NCBI RefSeq assembly: GCF_037023745.1
Contig: NZ_CP146101.1
Location: forward strand, 2,472,001 to 2,536,000
Length of the DNA: 64,000 bases
Direction: 5' to 3'
Source: Streptomyces sp. SCSIO 30461
Lineage (GTDB): Bacteria > Actinomycetota > Actinomycetes > Streptomycetales > Streptomycetaceae
Translations under genes and position numbers: made by a program
The notes under the pieces: generated by a model
Databases searched by the model: none
Told to the model about the DNA's origin: nothing
What the model saw: the letters and a program-made list of their open reading frames with translations, nothing else
Shown: positions 45,080 through 53,062 of the stretch, piece by piece
How positions within the stretch are numbered: the stretch's first letter is position 1
Layout: each line of letters starts with the position of its first letter

Positions 45080-45928
45080 ATGATCCTTGTGACCGGCGCC
45101 ACGGGAACCGTGGGGCGGGAGGTCATGCGCCAACTGCCCGTCGGAGCCTCCGTACGCGTCCTCGCGAGGGACCCCTCGCGTGTGGTGGGGGCAGCACCCG
45201 GTGCCGAGATCGTCCGGGGTGACTACGGCAACCCGGCGGCTCTGGAACGGGCCATGCGCGGGGTGCGCAGCGCGTTCCTCGTCACGAACGAGGTCGGTGG
45301 TGATCAGGACGCCCGGTTCGTGGACGTCGCGGTGACGGCTGGGGTGGGCCATGTGGTGAAGCTCTCCGCCGCCGCGGTCGAGGACGTGCTGGCCGATGAC
45401 CTGATCACCGGCTGGCAGCGCGACGCCGAGGAGCTCCTGCGCGTCTCCGGAATGGGGTGGACGCTGCTGCGTCCGCGCTCCTTCATGTCGAACTCGTTGT
45501 CCTGGGCGCCCTCTCTGCGCTCCGAGCGGGTCGTACGGGCCCTGTACGGCGAGTCGGTCAACGCCTGTGTGGATCCGCGTGACATCGCCGACGTGGCGGT
45601 CCGCGCGCTCACCGAGCCCGGGCACCAGGGCAGGGCCTACACGCTGACCGGCCCGCAGGCGGTCAGCGCGGTCTGGCAGACGGACCGGCTCGCCGAACTG
45701 CTGGGCCGCCCGGTCCGCTTCGAGGAACTGGCCCCGGACCAGGCGCGTGTCCTGTGGTCGCGACGCCATCCCGCTCCCGTGGTCGAGGCGCTCCTGCACA
45801 GTGCGCGGCGGCAGCGCGAGGGGGCCAAGGCGGGAGTGGTGCGCACGGTCGCGGAGCTCACCGGCAGGCCGGCGAGCTCCTTCGAGACCTGGGCCCGGGA
45901 TCACCTCACGGCGTTCGCCGGGGGGTGA
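45080..45928 (+). CDS. NmrA-like NAD(P)-dependent reductase
   Basis: 282 aa. Atypical SDR with the NmrA/TMR type Rossmann motif ILVTGATGTVGREVMRQL, then VRVLARDPSRV, IVRGDYGNPAALERAM, HVVKLSAAAVED, and WTLLRPRSFMSNSLSW. No YxxxK catalytic pair is seen. Genes of this kind are often found between the receptor and AfsA-type genes of butyrolactone loci, where a reductase is required for the last or second-last step. Role as butyrolactone reductase is inference from location. Starts after a GAGAGG site; ends 17 bases from the convergent afsA-type stop. Confidence 0.8.
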   Translation: MILVTGATGTVGREVMRQLPVGASVRVLARDPSRVVGAAPGAEIVRGDYGNPAALERAMRGVRSAFLVTNEVGGDQDARFVDVAVTAGVGHVVKLSAAAVEDVLADDLITGWQRDAEELLRVSGMGWTLLRPRSFMSNSLSWAPSLRSERVVRALYGESVNACVDPRDIADVAVRALTEPGHQGRAYTLTGPQAVSAVWQTDRLAELLGRPVRFEELAPDQARVLWSRRHPAPVVEALLHSARRQREGAKAGVVRTVAELTGRPASSFETWARDHLTAFAGG

Positions 45929-45945
45929 GTGGCCGCGGCCCGTGG

Positions 45946-46947
45946 TCAGTCGGGGTCCGGAGCCGCCGTCACGACAGAGGAGAAGACGAGGTCTCCGCCC
46001 TGGTGGCCCGTCACGCGCACCCGCTCGGCCTGACCGGGCGAGGCTGGTCTGAGCCGCTCGGCCTCGATGAAGCAGGGCTCGTCGAGTTCCGCGTATCGCT
46101 TGAAGTCACCGTCGATGCCGAGCGGGAGGAGAGAGGAACGATTCAGGGCGGCGGCCGCGCCTTGCCGGGCGGCTTCCAGCAGCAGCATTCCCGGGACGTG
46201 GTCGACCGGGTGGTCGAACAGCACGGGGTGGCGGGTGTTGAGCCGTAGCTGCCAGCGGGTGGCGTGCCCGATGGGGGAGAGCACCACGTCACCCGGAGAG
46301 GTGCGCCCCACGCTCTGCGGCGCCATGGGCGCGGTCAAGGGGAGCGGGCGGTGATCCACGTCGAACACCCGCTTGGGGCGCACCCGTTCGTAGACGCTCG
46401 GGCTGATGCAGGTGAAGGAGGTCCGGCCCGTGGCCACAAGCCGCCCCTCACGGCGGACGGCGCACTCGTAGGTCAGTCCGGACAGGTCGGCACCGCGTCG
46501 CTTGACCTCGGTGCAAGTGACGTCGATGTCGAGGGAGGCCGGGGTATGGCGCACCCCGAGGTGCTCCGGGTGGACGGTGAGGCCGAACTCCCGCAGCAGG
46601 AACTGGTGGCCGAACGGCACGCCGAACTCGGCGTGCCCGAGGAGCGATCCGATCTGACGGATCGTCTCGGCAACCATGAGCGGGTCGTGGTGCTCCCCGT
46701 CGACGGGGGTGAAGAAGCTGTGACTGCGGGGCCACTGGGCGTCCACCCTGAAACGTGTGTCGTCCTCGCGCAGCCAGTCGGTGAGCATGACCTCCGCGAC
46801 GGCCGTGCGGTGCACCAACTCCTTGGGGACGGTCGTCGTCAGGGTCGCATGGTGCAGTCCGAAAAGGCCGGACCGCGGTTCCACCGCGATGGAGGCCCGG
46901 TGGGCGGCGATCGTCGGGCGTTCAACGCGGAACGTACTCGCAGACAT
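45946..46947 (-). CDS. AfsA/ScbA-family gamma-butyrolactone synthase
   Basis: 333 aa from ATG 46947, with AGGGGGAG just before. Two hot-dog AfsA repeats are recognisable: first VPKELVHRTAVAEVMLTDWL with HSFFTPVDG and QIGSLLGHAEFGVPFGHQFL, second NTRHPVLFDHPVDHVPGMLL with ARQGAAAALN and ELDEPCFIEAE. The enzyme joins dihydroxyacetone phosphate to a beta-ketoacyl-ACP to start butyrolactone synthesis. Only the ordinary start was considered because the frame upstream overlaps the ARE at 47000. It is expected to be repressed by the receptor at 44280. Confidence 0.93.
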   Translation of the reverse strand: MSASTFRVERPTIAAHRASIAVEPRSGLFGLHHATLTTTVPKELVHRTAVAEVMLTDWLREDDTRFRVDAQWPRSHSFFTPVDGEHHDPLMVAETIRQIGSLLGHAEFGVPFGHQFLLREFGLTVHPEHLGVRHTPASLDIDVTCTEVKRRGADLSGLTYECAVRREGRLVATGRTSFTCISPSVYERVRPKRVFDVDHRPLPLTAPMAPQSVGRTSPGDVVLSPIGHATRWQLRLNTRHPVLFDHPVDHVPGMLLLEAARQGAAAALNRSSLLPLGIDGDFKRYAELDEPCFIEAERLRPASPGQAERVRVTGHQGGDLVFSSVVTAAPDPD

Positions 46948-46999
46948 TGGCTCCCCCTGAGCTGCGTGGACGAGACGGGCCGTGGGCCCTTGGCCCGAA

Positions 47000-47026
47000 A
47001 GATACATACCAGCCGGTTTAGTTTCT
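47000..47026. promoter_or_regulatory. ARE-like operator upstream of the afsA-type gene
   Basis: On the minus strand, AACTAAACCGGCTGGTATGT (then ATCT): an ACCGG core with AT-rich arms, about 55 bases before the start. Confidence 0.6.
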
Positions 47027-47047
47027 AGCGGTATGCGAGCCTCCGTT

Positions 47048-47555
47048 CACGCCTGAAGCGGAGCGCCTTCTTCTGTTTGCGGTCTTCCCTGGTCGGAGGA
47101 GGGTCCGCCTCGCTGCTGATCCGCCCCGACCCTGGAGGTGCCCCTTCTCTGGGCGGGTCGAGGGGGATTCGAGCGCTGCTCTATGGCGGATGTCGAGGCT
47201 GGGCACCGGTGCTTGGGAGCTGTCCCGTGATCCGCAGTCGGGGCACCCCCCCCCAGGGCTTCGCCTGGGGGGGTGCCCCGACTGCGGTGTGGGCTCCCGG
47301 GCCCCCTCCGGGGGTCCGCGAAACCTTGCTTCGTTGTTGAATCATCCGAATGTGCCCGGTATGAGGGTGGCTTCCCCCTGGCTCCGCCGGGGGTCGCACC
47401 GCCATTGCGATGCGTCCCCTCGGCCCAGGAGGGCCGGGAGGCCCCATACGTCCGACGCCGCACGCTGATCCACTGGGGATTGTGAGGCAGCCCCCAGGGC
47501 GGGTTCTTCGACCTGACTTTCGCTTGACCCGGGGTGGCGGCGAGGACTCCACGGC
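47048..47555. other. long intergenic region of palindromes
   Basis: About 500 bases between the divergent afsA-type and TetR genes. Rich in hairpins (see 47232) including CCCCCTCCGGGGG- and CCCCCTGGCTCCGCCGGGGG-like units. Open frames on both strands are Pro/Gly/Arg-rich and seem artefacts of the repeats. No gene called. Confidence 0.5.
47232..47287. repeat. long GC hairpin
   Basis: CCGCAGTCGGGGCACCCCCC runs into a GCTTCGCC loop region and returns as GGGGGGTGCCCCGACTGCGG: a stem of roughly 23 pairs ending at 47287. Far from any stop codon, so terminator use is unclear. Confidence 0.8.
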
Positions 47556-47579
47556 AAAAACCGCGCAAGCGGTTTGTTA
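47556..47579. promoter_or_regulatory. ARE operator before the second TetR gene
   Basis: AAACCGCGCAAGCGGTTT (47558-47575) is a perfect palindrome within AAAAACC...GGTTTGTTA, close to the ARE consensus; about 175 bases upstream of the TetR start. Confidence 0.75.
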
Positions 47580-47751
47580 AGGTTCGGGAGTTCGGAGCAC
47601 GTCGCATGGTGGGGAGGGCTCGGGTGTGGTGGTGAGGGGCGGCATCGGGGGTGCCGTCGCGAGCGGCCCCCCGGTCGGCTTCATGGCGGCTTTCCGGCCC
47701 TGCCTGCCCTCTGCGGGCGCGCTAACCAGCCTTCCAGTGACGGAGCAGTTG

Positions 47752-48387
47752 ATGGTCAAACAGGAACGCGCGGTGCGTACGCGCGACGCCCTGATCCGGT
47801 CCGCGGCCGAGGTGTTCGACCGGGAGGGGTTCGCGCTGGCCTCGCTCACGTCGATCAGCTCGCTTGCGGGCGTGAGCAAGGGGGCACTGCATCATCACTT
47901 CGTCAACAAGGCGGCGTTGACGGACGCCGTCGAGGAGGCGGCGCTGACCCGGCTGCTGTCCGTCGCCGGTGTGGTGCCCCCTCGTGGGGTGAGCCGTGTG
48001 CAGCTCCTGGTCGACGTCACGCACCGGCTCGCCCGCGCGCTGCGCGAGGACGTGGTGCTGCGGGTCGGCTTCGAGCTGAGTGGAGAGGTGTCCCGCCCGG
48101 TGCGCGTCGACCTGCGCGAATGGTGGCGGCGATGGGTCGGGGAGAAGGTCCTGCAGGCCGAAGGTGACGGCGAGTTGCGCCCGGGCGTGACGGCGTCGGA
48201 CGCGGTGAACGCCGTGGTCTCCGCAACCGTGGGGCTGGAGGTGCTCGGGGCCCGGGACGCCGAGTGGCTCTCGGGCGCCACGATCACCCGGTTCTGGTTG
48301 CTGCTGCTTCCGGCGGTCGTGTCTGACGGCCTGCTGGCGGACCTCAAGGCCGAAGGTGCCTGGTGTGGTGGTGTCGTTGCGCCGTAG
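47752..48387 (+). CDS. butyrolactone-receptor homologue (TetR), possible pseudo-receptor
   Basis: 211 aa from ATG 47752 with GGAG seven bases before; GTG 47737 would add five residues. HTH region VKQERAVRTRDALIRSAAEV, FALASLTSISSLAGVSKGAL and HHHFVNKAALTDAVEE is of the ScbR class. The ligand domain is more diverged (ELSGEVSRPVRVDLREWWRR with a Trp pair), as in ScbR2/JadR2/BarB-type pseudo-receptors that answer to antibiotics rather than butyrolactone. An ARE palindrome precedes it, so it is likely under the receptor at 44280 or itself. Assignment of the pseudo-receptor role is inference. Confidence 0.85.
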   Translation: MVKQERAVRTRDALIRSAAEVFDREGFALASLTSISSLAGVSKGALHHHFVNKAALTDAVEEAALTRLLSVAGVVPPRGVSRVQLLVDVTHRLARALREDVVLRVGFELSGEVSRPVRVDLREWWRRWVGEKVLQAEGDGELRPGVTASDAVNAVVSATVGLEVLGARDAEWLSGATITRFWLLLLPAVVSDGLLADLKAEGAWCGGVVAP

Positions 48388-48585
48388 CGCTCCCGGGTCC
48401 GGTCTTCCGCACGGCCGAGCGGGAGGTCGGGGCCTTGCGTCCGAGGAGACCTGGTGGTCTGTTTTCAGGCTTCCGTGTGACCGTTCTGGAGGGATCGACC
48501 GCTGTGCGGAAGTGTGGGCTCCATGGATGAATTGCTCATTTATGCAGTTCAGGATCGTATTTGAGGCTGTGTTGGATGGGGAGAC
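48388..48585. other. intergenic leader before the SARP promoter
   Basis: No gene. Slightly AT-richer than its surroundings, ending in two ARE-like sites. Confidence 0.4.
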
Positions 48586-48608
48586 GGTAAAAACGGCGCG
48601 GTCGGTTT
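48586..48608. promoter_or_regulatory. ARE-like operator upstream of the SARP promoter
   Basis: AAAAACGGCGCGGTCGGTTT, an imperfect palindrome (AAACGG...CGGTTT) immediately before the -35 box at 48613. Confidence 0.6.
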
Positions 48609-48612
48609 CTCG

Positions 48613-48641
48613 TTGACAAACCGCCGGTCCTGTTTTTTACT
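48613..48641 (+). promoter_or_regulatory. SARP promoter with ARE in the spacer
   Basis: TTGACA (48613-48618), 17-base spacer, TTTACT (48636-48641). The ARE-like ACAAACCGCCGGTCCTGTTT covers the -35 and spacer, so a bound receptor would block RNA polymerase directly. Confidence 0.75.
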
Positions 48642-48696
48642 GATCGTGCGGCGTAGGCCGAGCCTCAATCCACGGACAGCCAGGGGGAGTTACGGC

Positions 48697-49536
48697 GTGG
48701 ACATCGATGTACTGGGCGCACTCGCGGTGCGGGAGAACGGGATCTCCATCACGCCGACCGCCTCCAAGCCCCGTCAGGTACTGGCACTCCTGGCACTGCA
48801 CGCAGACCAGGTGGTCCCCGTCTCGGCGCTGATCGAGGAGCTCTGGGCGGGGGAGCCCCCGCGCAGTGCTCGGACGACGCTGCAGACCTATGTGCTGCAG
48901 CTGAGGGCGCTGATCGCCACGGCGCTGGAGCAAGGTGCGGAGGAGGATGGGGCCGGGCCGCGGCGCACAGCCAAGGACGTGCTCGTCACGCTGCCCGGCG
49001 GGTATCTGCTCAACAGCAACGACGGCACCAGCGACGTCCGTGAGTTCGACCGGCTGGCCGGCAAGGGATACCGGGCGATGGACGCCGGCGACTTCGCGGG
49101 CGCGGCCCGGCTGCTGCGCGAGGCGTTGTCGCTGTGGTCCGGGCCCGCCTTCGCCGATGTGCAGAACGGGGTGCAGCTCGACATGGAGACCCGGCGGCTG
49201 GAGGAGATCCGGCTCTGTGCGCTCGACCGGCGCATCGAGGCGGACCTGCGCCTCGGCCGCCATCGCGAGCTGCTCGCCGAACTCACCGTCCTGGTCAGCC
49301 GCTACCGCGCCCACGAGAACCTGCACGGGCAGTTCATGCTCGCTCTGCACCGCTCTGGCCGCCGTGGCGAGGCCCTCGACGTCTACCAGCGGCTGCGTGT
49401 CACCCTCGTCCGCGAGCTGGGCCTGGAGCCTTCCGCGGCCCTGCGCCAACTGCAGCGCGCCATCCTGATGGCCGCCCCTGAGAACGTCGTCGACGCGGCC
49501 GAGAACGCCGACGACCGCCTCGTCCACGCGGGTTGA
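48697..49536 (+). CDS. SARP-family transcriptional activator
   Basis: 279 aa from GTG 48697, seven bases after AGGGGGAG. OmpR-like winged helix, residues 1-95: DIDVLGALAVRENGISITPT, KPRQVLALLALHADQVVPVS, ARTTLQTYVLQLRALIATAL, and TLPGGYLL. The bacterial transcriptional activation domain follows, with EFDRLAGKGYRAMDAGDFAG, EEIRLCALDRRIEADLRLGR and a LHRSGRRGEALDVYQRLR helix. SARPs bind heptameric repeats at -35 regions and switch on antibiotic genes. Control by the butyrolactone receptor is strongly suggested by the ARE-covered promoter. Probably the cluster's pathway activator. Confidence 0.93.
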   Translation: MDIDVLGALAVRENGISITPTASKPRQVLALLALHADQVVPVSALIEELWAGEPPRSARTTLQTYVLQLRALIATALEQGAEEDGAGPRRTAKDVLVTLPGGYLLNSNDGTSDVREFDRLAGKGYRAMDAGDFAGAARLLREALSLWSGPAFADVQNGVQLDMETRRLEEIRLCALDRRIEADLRLGRHRELLAELTVLVSRYRAHENLHGQFMLALHRSGRRGEALDVYQRLRVTLVRELGLEPSAALRQLQRAILMAAPENVVDAAENADDRLVHAG

Positions 49537-49585
49537 GGGCAACGTGACCACGTCCGCACGCCCCGCGGGCCTGGAGGGAATCGAG

Positions 49586-50026
49586 ATGCAGGAGAGGCCG
49601 GAACGCGCCCGCAGGCGTCCCGCCCACGGGGGTGCCGCGACGCCGTGCCGCAACGGCGAAGCCGATTCAAGGCTGAGCGAGAACGCCGGCGCCGTGGCAG
49701 TCGCCGAGGGGGCTCCGTCCTCCGGCGACGGCCCCTCGGCGGGGGTGCCCGCCGGGAGCGGTCCGGCCGTGGCCGTGCTCAGCCGGGCCGAGTGCCGGGT
49801 CGTGGGGCTCGTCGCGGAGGGTTTCACCAACCGTGCCGTCGCGGCATGCCTGTTCGTCACCCCCAGTACCGTCGAACAGCACCTGACCCGTGTCTACCGC
49901 AAGCTCGCTGTGCGGTCCCGCGTCGAACTCGCGGCCCTGTGGCGGGCCGCCGACGACGGCGCCGGGGACGGGGGCGCAGCGCTCCGCGAGAGCGGGAACC
50001 GTCGTGCCCCCGCGGTCGGGCGGTGA
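49586..50026 (+). CDS. small LuxR-type HTH regulator
   Basis: 146 aa from ATG 49586 after GGAGGGAATC; GTG 49544 is an alternative. The first about 60 residues are low complexity (SGDGPSAGVPAGSGPAV). The C-terminal LuxR HTH is complete: LSRAECRVVGLVAEGFTNRA, CLFVTPSTVEQHLTRVYRKL, AVRSRVELAAL. No sensor domain or ATPase. It begins 49 bases after the SARP gene in the same direction, so probably co-transcribed and acting in the same regulatory cascade. Confidence 0.8.
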   Translation: MQERPERARRRPAHGGAATPCRNGEADSRLSENAGAVAVAEGAPSSGDGPSAGVPAGSGPAVAVLSRAECRVVGLVAEGFTNRAVAACLFVTPSTVEQHLTRVYRKLAVRSRVELAALWRAADDGAGDGGAALRESGNRRAPAVGR

Positions 50027-50271
50027 CCGAACTCCCGGCCCTACCGCGCCTGTGGACTCACGTAACCCCTCTGGTGCTCGCGGCCCAGTGCGCCCGACGG
50101 CGACCGGTCGCGGCTGCCGAGTACCTGTGCCACAAGCCCCTGCGGGCACGGCGGGAGCCACTCCCGGCCTCGACCGCAGGGGCCGGAGACTCCCGTGTGG
50201 CCGACACCCACGACGCTGATCGACCCGGCATCACGGGACGGTGCTCGACGCGGCCGTTCCCGGAGGCCTTT
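50027..50271. other. convergent gap between LuxR-type gene and ccr
   Basis: About 245 bases with no recognised gene or strong hairpin. Confidence 0.35.
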
Positions 50272-51615
50272 TCAGTCTTCCCGTGTACGGAACCGGTTGA
50301 TGGCGTCGAGGTGCTTAGCGCGCAGCTCCGGGTCCCGTACGCCGAGCCTTTCGCGCGGCGCGAGTGCGAGCACGCCGACCTTTCCGTGGTGGAGGTTGCG
50401 GTGGACGTCGTACGCCGCCTGGCCGGTCGCCTCCAGGGGGTAGGTCTTCGAGAGCGTGGGGTGGATTCTGCCTTTGGCGATGAGGCGGTTGGCCTCCCAG
50501 GCCTCACGGTAGTTCGCGAAGTGGGAGCCGATGATGCGCTTGAGTGACATCCACAGGTAGCGGTTGTCGTACTCGTGCCGGAAACCGGAGGTCGAGGCGC
50601 AGGTGACGATGGTGCCGCCCTTGCGCGCCACGTAGACGGAGGCGCCGAATGTCTCGCGGCCCGGGTGTTCGAAGACGATGTCCACGTCCTCGCCGTCGGT
50701 CAGCTCCCGAATGCGTTTTCCGAAGCGCTTCCATTCGCGGGGGTCCTGGGTCGCCTCGTCCTTCCAGAACCTGTAGCCTTCCGCGTTCCGGTCGATGACC
50801 GCATCGGCGCCCATGGCCCGGCAGATCTCCGCCTTCTCCGGGGATGAGACCACGCAGACGGGGTTGGCGCCGCCGGCCAGGGCGAGCTGGGTGGCGTACG
50901 AGCCTAGGCCGCCGCCGGCGCCCCAGATCAGGACGTTGTCGCCCTGCTTCATGCCGGCGCCGTTGCGTGAGACGAGCTGGCGGTAAGCCGTCGAGTTGAC
51001 CAGGCCGGGGCTGGCGGCCTCTTCCCAGGTCAGGTGTTCCGGTTTGGGCATCAACTGGTTCGCCTTCACGAGCGCCAGCTCCGCGAGGCCGCCGAAGTTG
51101 GTCTCGAAGCCCCAGATGCGCTGCTCGGGGTCGAGCATCGTGTCGTCGTGTCCGTCGGCGGACTCCAGCTCCACGGACAGGCAGTGCGCGACGACCCGGT
51201 CGCCGGCCTTCCAGCGGTTCACCCCGGGGCCGGTGCGCAGCACCACGCCGGCCAGATCCGAGCCCAGTACGTGGTACGGCAGGTCATGGCGCCGGGCGGC
51301 GTCGCTGAGGCGCCCGTAGCGCTCCAGGAACCCGAAGGTGGGCAGCGGCTCGAAGATGGAGCTCCACACGGTGTTGTAGTTGACGGCGCTCGCCATCACC
51401 GCGATCAGCGCCTCGCCGGGGGCGGGTTCCGGCGTGGGCACGTCCTGCAGGTGCAGGGACTTGCGAGGGTCCTTGTCCGCGGAGGCCATCCCCTCGAACA
51501 TGTCCGTCTCGTCCCGGCGCACCACGTTGCCCCGGTACGACTCGGGTAGCGGCAGGGCCGCGACGTCGGCCGGCGCCACGTCCTCGGCGATCAGGGCATT
51601 GACGATCTCGTCCAC
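50272..51615 (-). CDS. ccr: crotonyl-CoA carboxylase/reductase
   Basis: 447 aa from GTG 51615. Medium-chain reductase fold of the Ccr family: AVMASAVNYNTVWSSIFEPL, LGSDLAGVVLRTGPGVNRWK, WGFETNFGGLAELALVKANQ, NADPH site WGAGGGLGSYATQLALAGGA, FEHPGRETFGASVYVARKGG. It converts crotonyl-CoA, CO2 and NADPH into ethylmalonyl-CoA, an extender for polyketide synthases that gives ethyl branches (as in 16-membered macrolides). Its presence beside SARPs suggests such a unit is used by the synthase outside the window. The 550-base gap upstream presumably holds its promoter. Confidence 0.95.
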   Translation of the reverse strand: MDEIVNALIAEDVAPADVAALPLPESYRGNVVRRDETDMFEGMASADKDPRKSLHLQDVPTPEPAPGEALIAVMASAVNYNTVWSSIFEPLPTFGFLERYGRLSDAARRHDLPYHVLGSDLAGVVLRTGPGVNRWKAGDRVVAHCLSVELESADGHDDTMLDPEQRIWGFETNFGGLAELALVKANQLMPKPEHLTWEEAASPGLVNSTAYRQLVSRNGAGMKQGDNVLIWGAGGGLGSYATQLALAGGANPVCVVSSPEKAEICRAMGADAVIDRNAEGYRFWKDEATQDPREWKRFGKRIRELTDGEDVDIVFEHPGRETFGASVYVARKGGTIVTCASTSGFRHEYDNRYLWMSLKRIIGSHFANYREAWEANRLIAKGRIHPTLSKTYPLEATGQAAYDVHRNLHHGKVGVLALAPRERLGVRDPELRAKHLDAINRFRTRED

Positions 51616-52167
51616 GTTAAATCCCTTGCGAGTAGGGGGGCTTCTCCGGCCAGGCTAGGTCGATTTCCGGAACCGAGATACCCCTATTTTTCCGGCGCAT
51701 TCCCCTGCTTTTCTGCCGGGGCTTGATCAGGCGATGTCGGTCGTTCGCAGAGAACGCGCGAAGCAATCCACCCCCGACCGAAGAGGTCGGTGGAATTCGC
51801 GGACGGAATCGGACGGCGTCCATGCGCCCGTGACGCACGCGGGGCCTTCGGTAGTGGCTCGTCTCCGCCTGTCAAGGCGGTCGACGGCGATCTGGGCGCC
51901 GTCACCGCCTCCGACGTCAACGGCTCATCCGTGGGCCCCGTCACCGCCCCATGCGCCGGTGTGCGGCTTTCTCGCGGTGGCCCGATGTGACACCTGAGTT
52001 GAGGTCTTGTGTGAAATCTACCAGGCGATTCCTCGATTGCCGGCCGGGAGTTGGAGACCGGCTCGACAGCTGCTTGAGGATTTCGAGACGGCTCTCAACA
52101 CTTCGCTACCGTTCGTGCGTCGAAGGCTGAAATTCGATGCGAACTCGACCATGCGCGGAGGAAAACC
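51616..52167. other. divergent promoter region of ccr and the second SARP
   Basis: 552 bases. It holds AT-rich stretches (CCCCTATTTTTCCGG near 51690; GTGAAATCTACC near 52010) and inverted GATTTCCGGAACC-type sequence near 51662, possible activator sites. No ORF looks real, and no ARE was recognised here. Confidence 0.45.
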
Positions 52168-52980
52168 ATGAGGATTCAGGTTCTGGGTCCGTTGAGTGCC
52201 GAGGTCGACGGGGGTTCGATTGTGCCGACGACCGGGAAGCTGCGCCAGATCCTGGCTCTTCTCGCCCTGTATCCGGGACGGGTGATTCCCGTACCGACGC
52301 TCATGGAGGAAATCTGGGGGACGCAGCTCCCGCAGAACGCCCGCACCGCCCTGCGGACCTGTGTCCTCCAGTTGCGCCGACGGCTGGGCACGAGCACGGG
52401 GCCGGGCGGAGCCGGGGAGGTGCTCGCCACCCGCCACGGCGGTTACCTGATGCGGATGCCTCCCGAGGCGGTCGACGCCCACGAGTACGAAGCGCTGGCT
52501 GGCAGGGGCCACAGCGCCTTCGAGGACGGTCGGGACGAGCTGGCCGCCGGCCTGCTGCGGAAGGCGCTCGTCCTGTGGAAGGGGCCGGCGCTGGCCGGCG
52601 TTCAGGTCGGCCCGATCCTGGAGATCGAACTCATGCGGCTGGAGGAGAGCCGGCTGGTGACCACGGAGCGCCGCGTCGACGTCGACCTGTGTATGGGCAG
52701 GCACGCTGAACTCATCACCGAGCTGGCTGAATTGATAGCCCGGCATCCGCATCGTGAGGGCCTGCACGCGCAGGCCATGGTGGCGCTCTATCGCTCCGGC
52801 CGGCAGACGACCGCGCTCGATGTCTACCGGCGCCTGCGCGCCCGGCTCGTCGGCGAGCGCGGCTTGGAGCCCTCACCACAGCTCCAGCGCCTGCACCAGG
52901 CGATGATCACGGTGGACCCCGCCCTGGACGTGGTTTCCGGGCCGCGCCGCACCTCCACGTTCGACCTCTACGCGGCGTAG
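52168..52980 (+). CDS. SARP-family transcriptional activator (second)
   Basis: 270 aa from ATG 52168, preceded by GCGGAGGAAA. Winged helix at the N-terminus (RIQVLGPLSAEVDGGSIVPT, KLRQILALLALYPGRVIPVP, ARTALRTCVLQLRRRLG), GGYLMRMP, then the BTAD (HEYEALAGRGHSAFEDGRDE, EESRLVTTERRVDVDLCMGR, LYRSGRQTTALDVYRRLRAR). Full length. Two SARPs in one locus with a butyrolactone module resembles the cascades of tylosin-type clusters (TylS/TylT). Unlike the first, no ARE was seen at its promoter, so it may act downstream of the first SARP. Confidence 0.92.
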   Translation: MRIQVLGPLSAEVDGGSIVPTTGKLRQILALLALYPGRVIPVPTLMEEIWGTQLPQNARTALRTCVLQLRRRLGTSTGPGGAGEVLATRHGGYLMRMPPEAVDAHEYEALAGRGHSAFEDGRDELAAGLLRKALVLWKGPALAGVQVGPILEIELMRLEESRLVTTERRVDVDLCMGRHAELITELAELIARHPHREGLHAQAMVALYRSGRQTTALDVYRRLRARLVGERGLEPSPQLQRLHQAMITVDPALDVVSGPRRTSTFDLYAA

Positions 52981-53003
52981 GACGCACGGCGTCCCGCCAT
53001 ATG

Positions 53004-53041
53004 GCGCCCTTGCCCGCCCCCACGGGGGCGGGCAAGGGCGC
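53004..53041. terminator. bidirectional terminator between SARP and hflX
   Basis: GCGCCCTTGCCCGCCCCC (53004-53021) and its exact complement (53024-53041): an 18-bp perfect stem between two convergent stops. Confidence 0.88.
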
Positions 53042-53062
53042 TCACGCTTCTCCCGCCCGAGG

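Noticed and set aside
47048..47607. 186-codon minus-strand frame in the afsA/TetR gap
   Set aside because: Composition follows the hairpin repeats; no start signal or homology.
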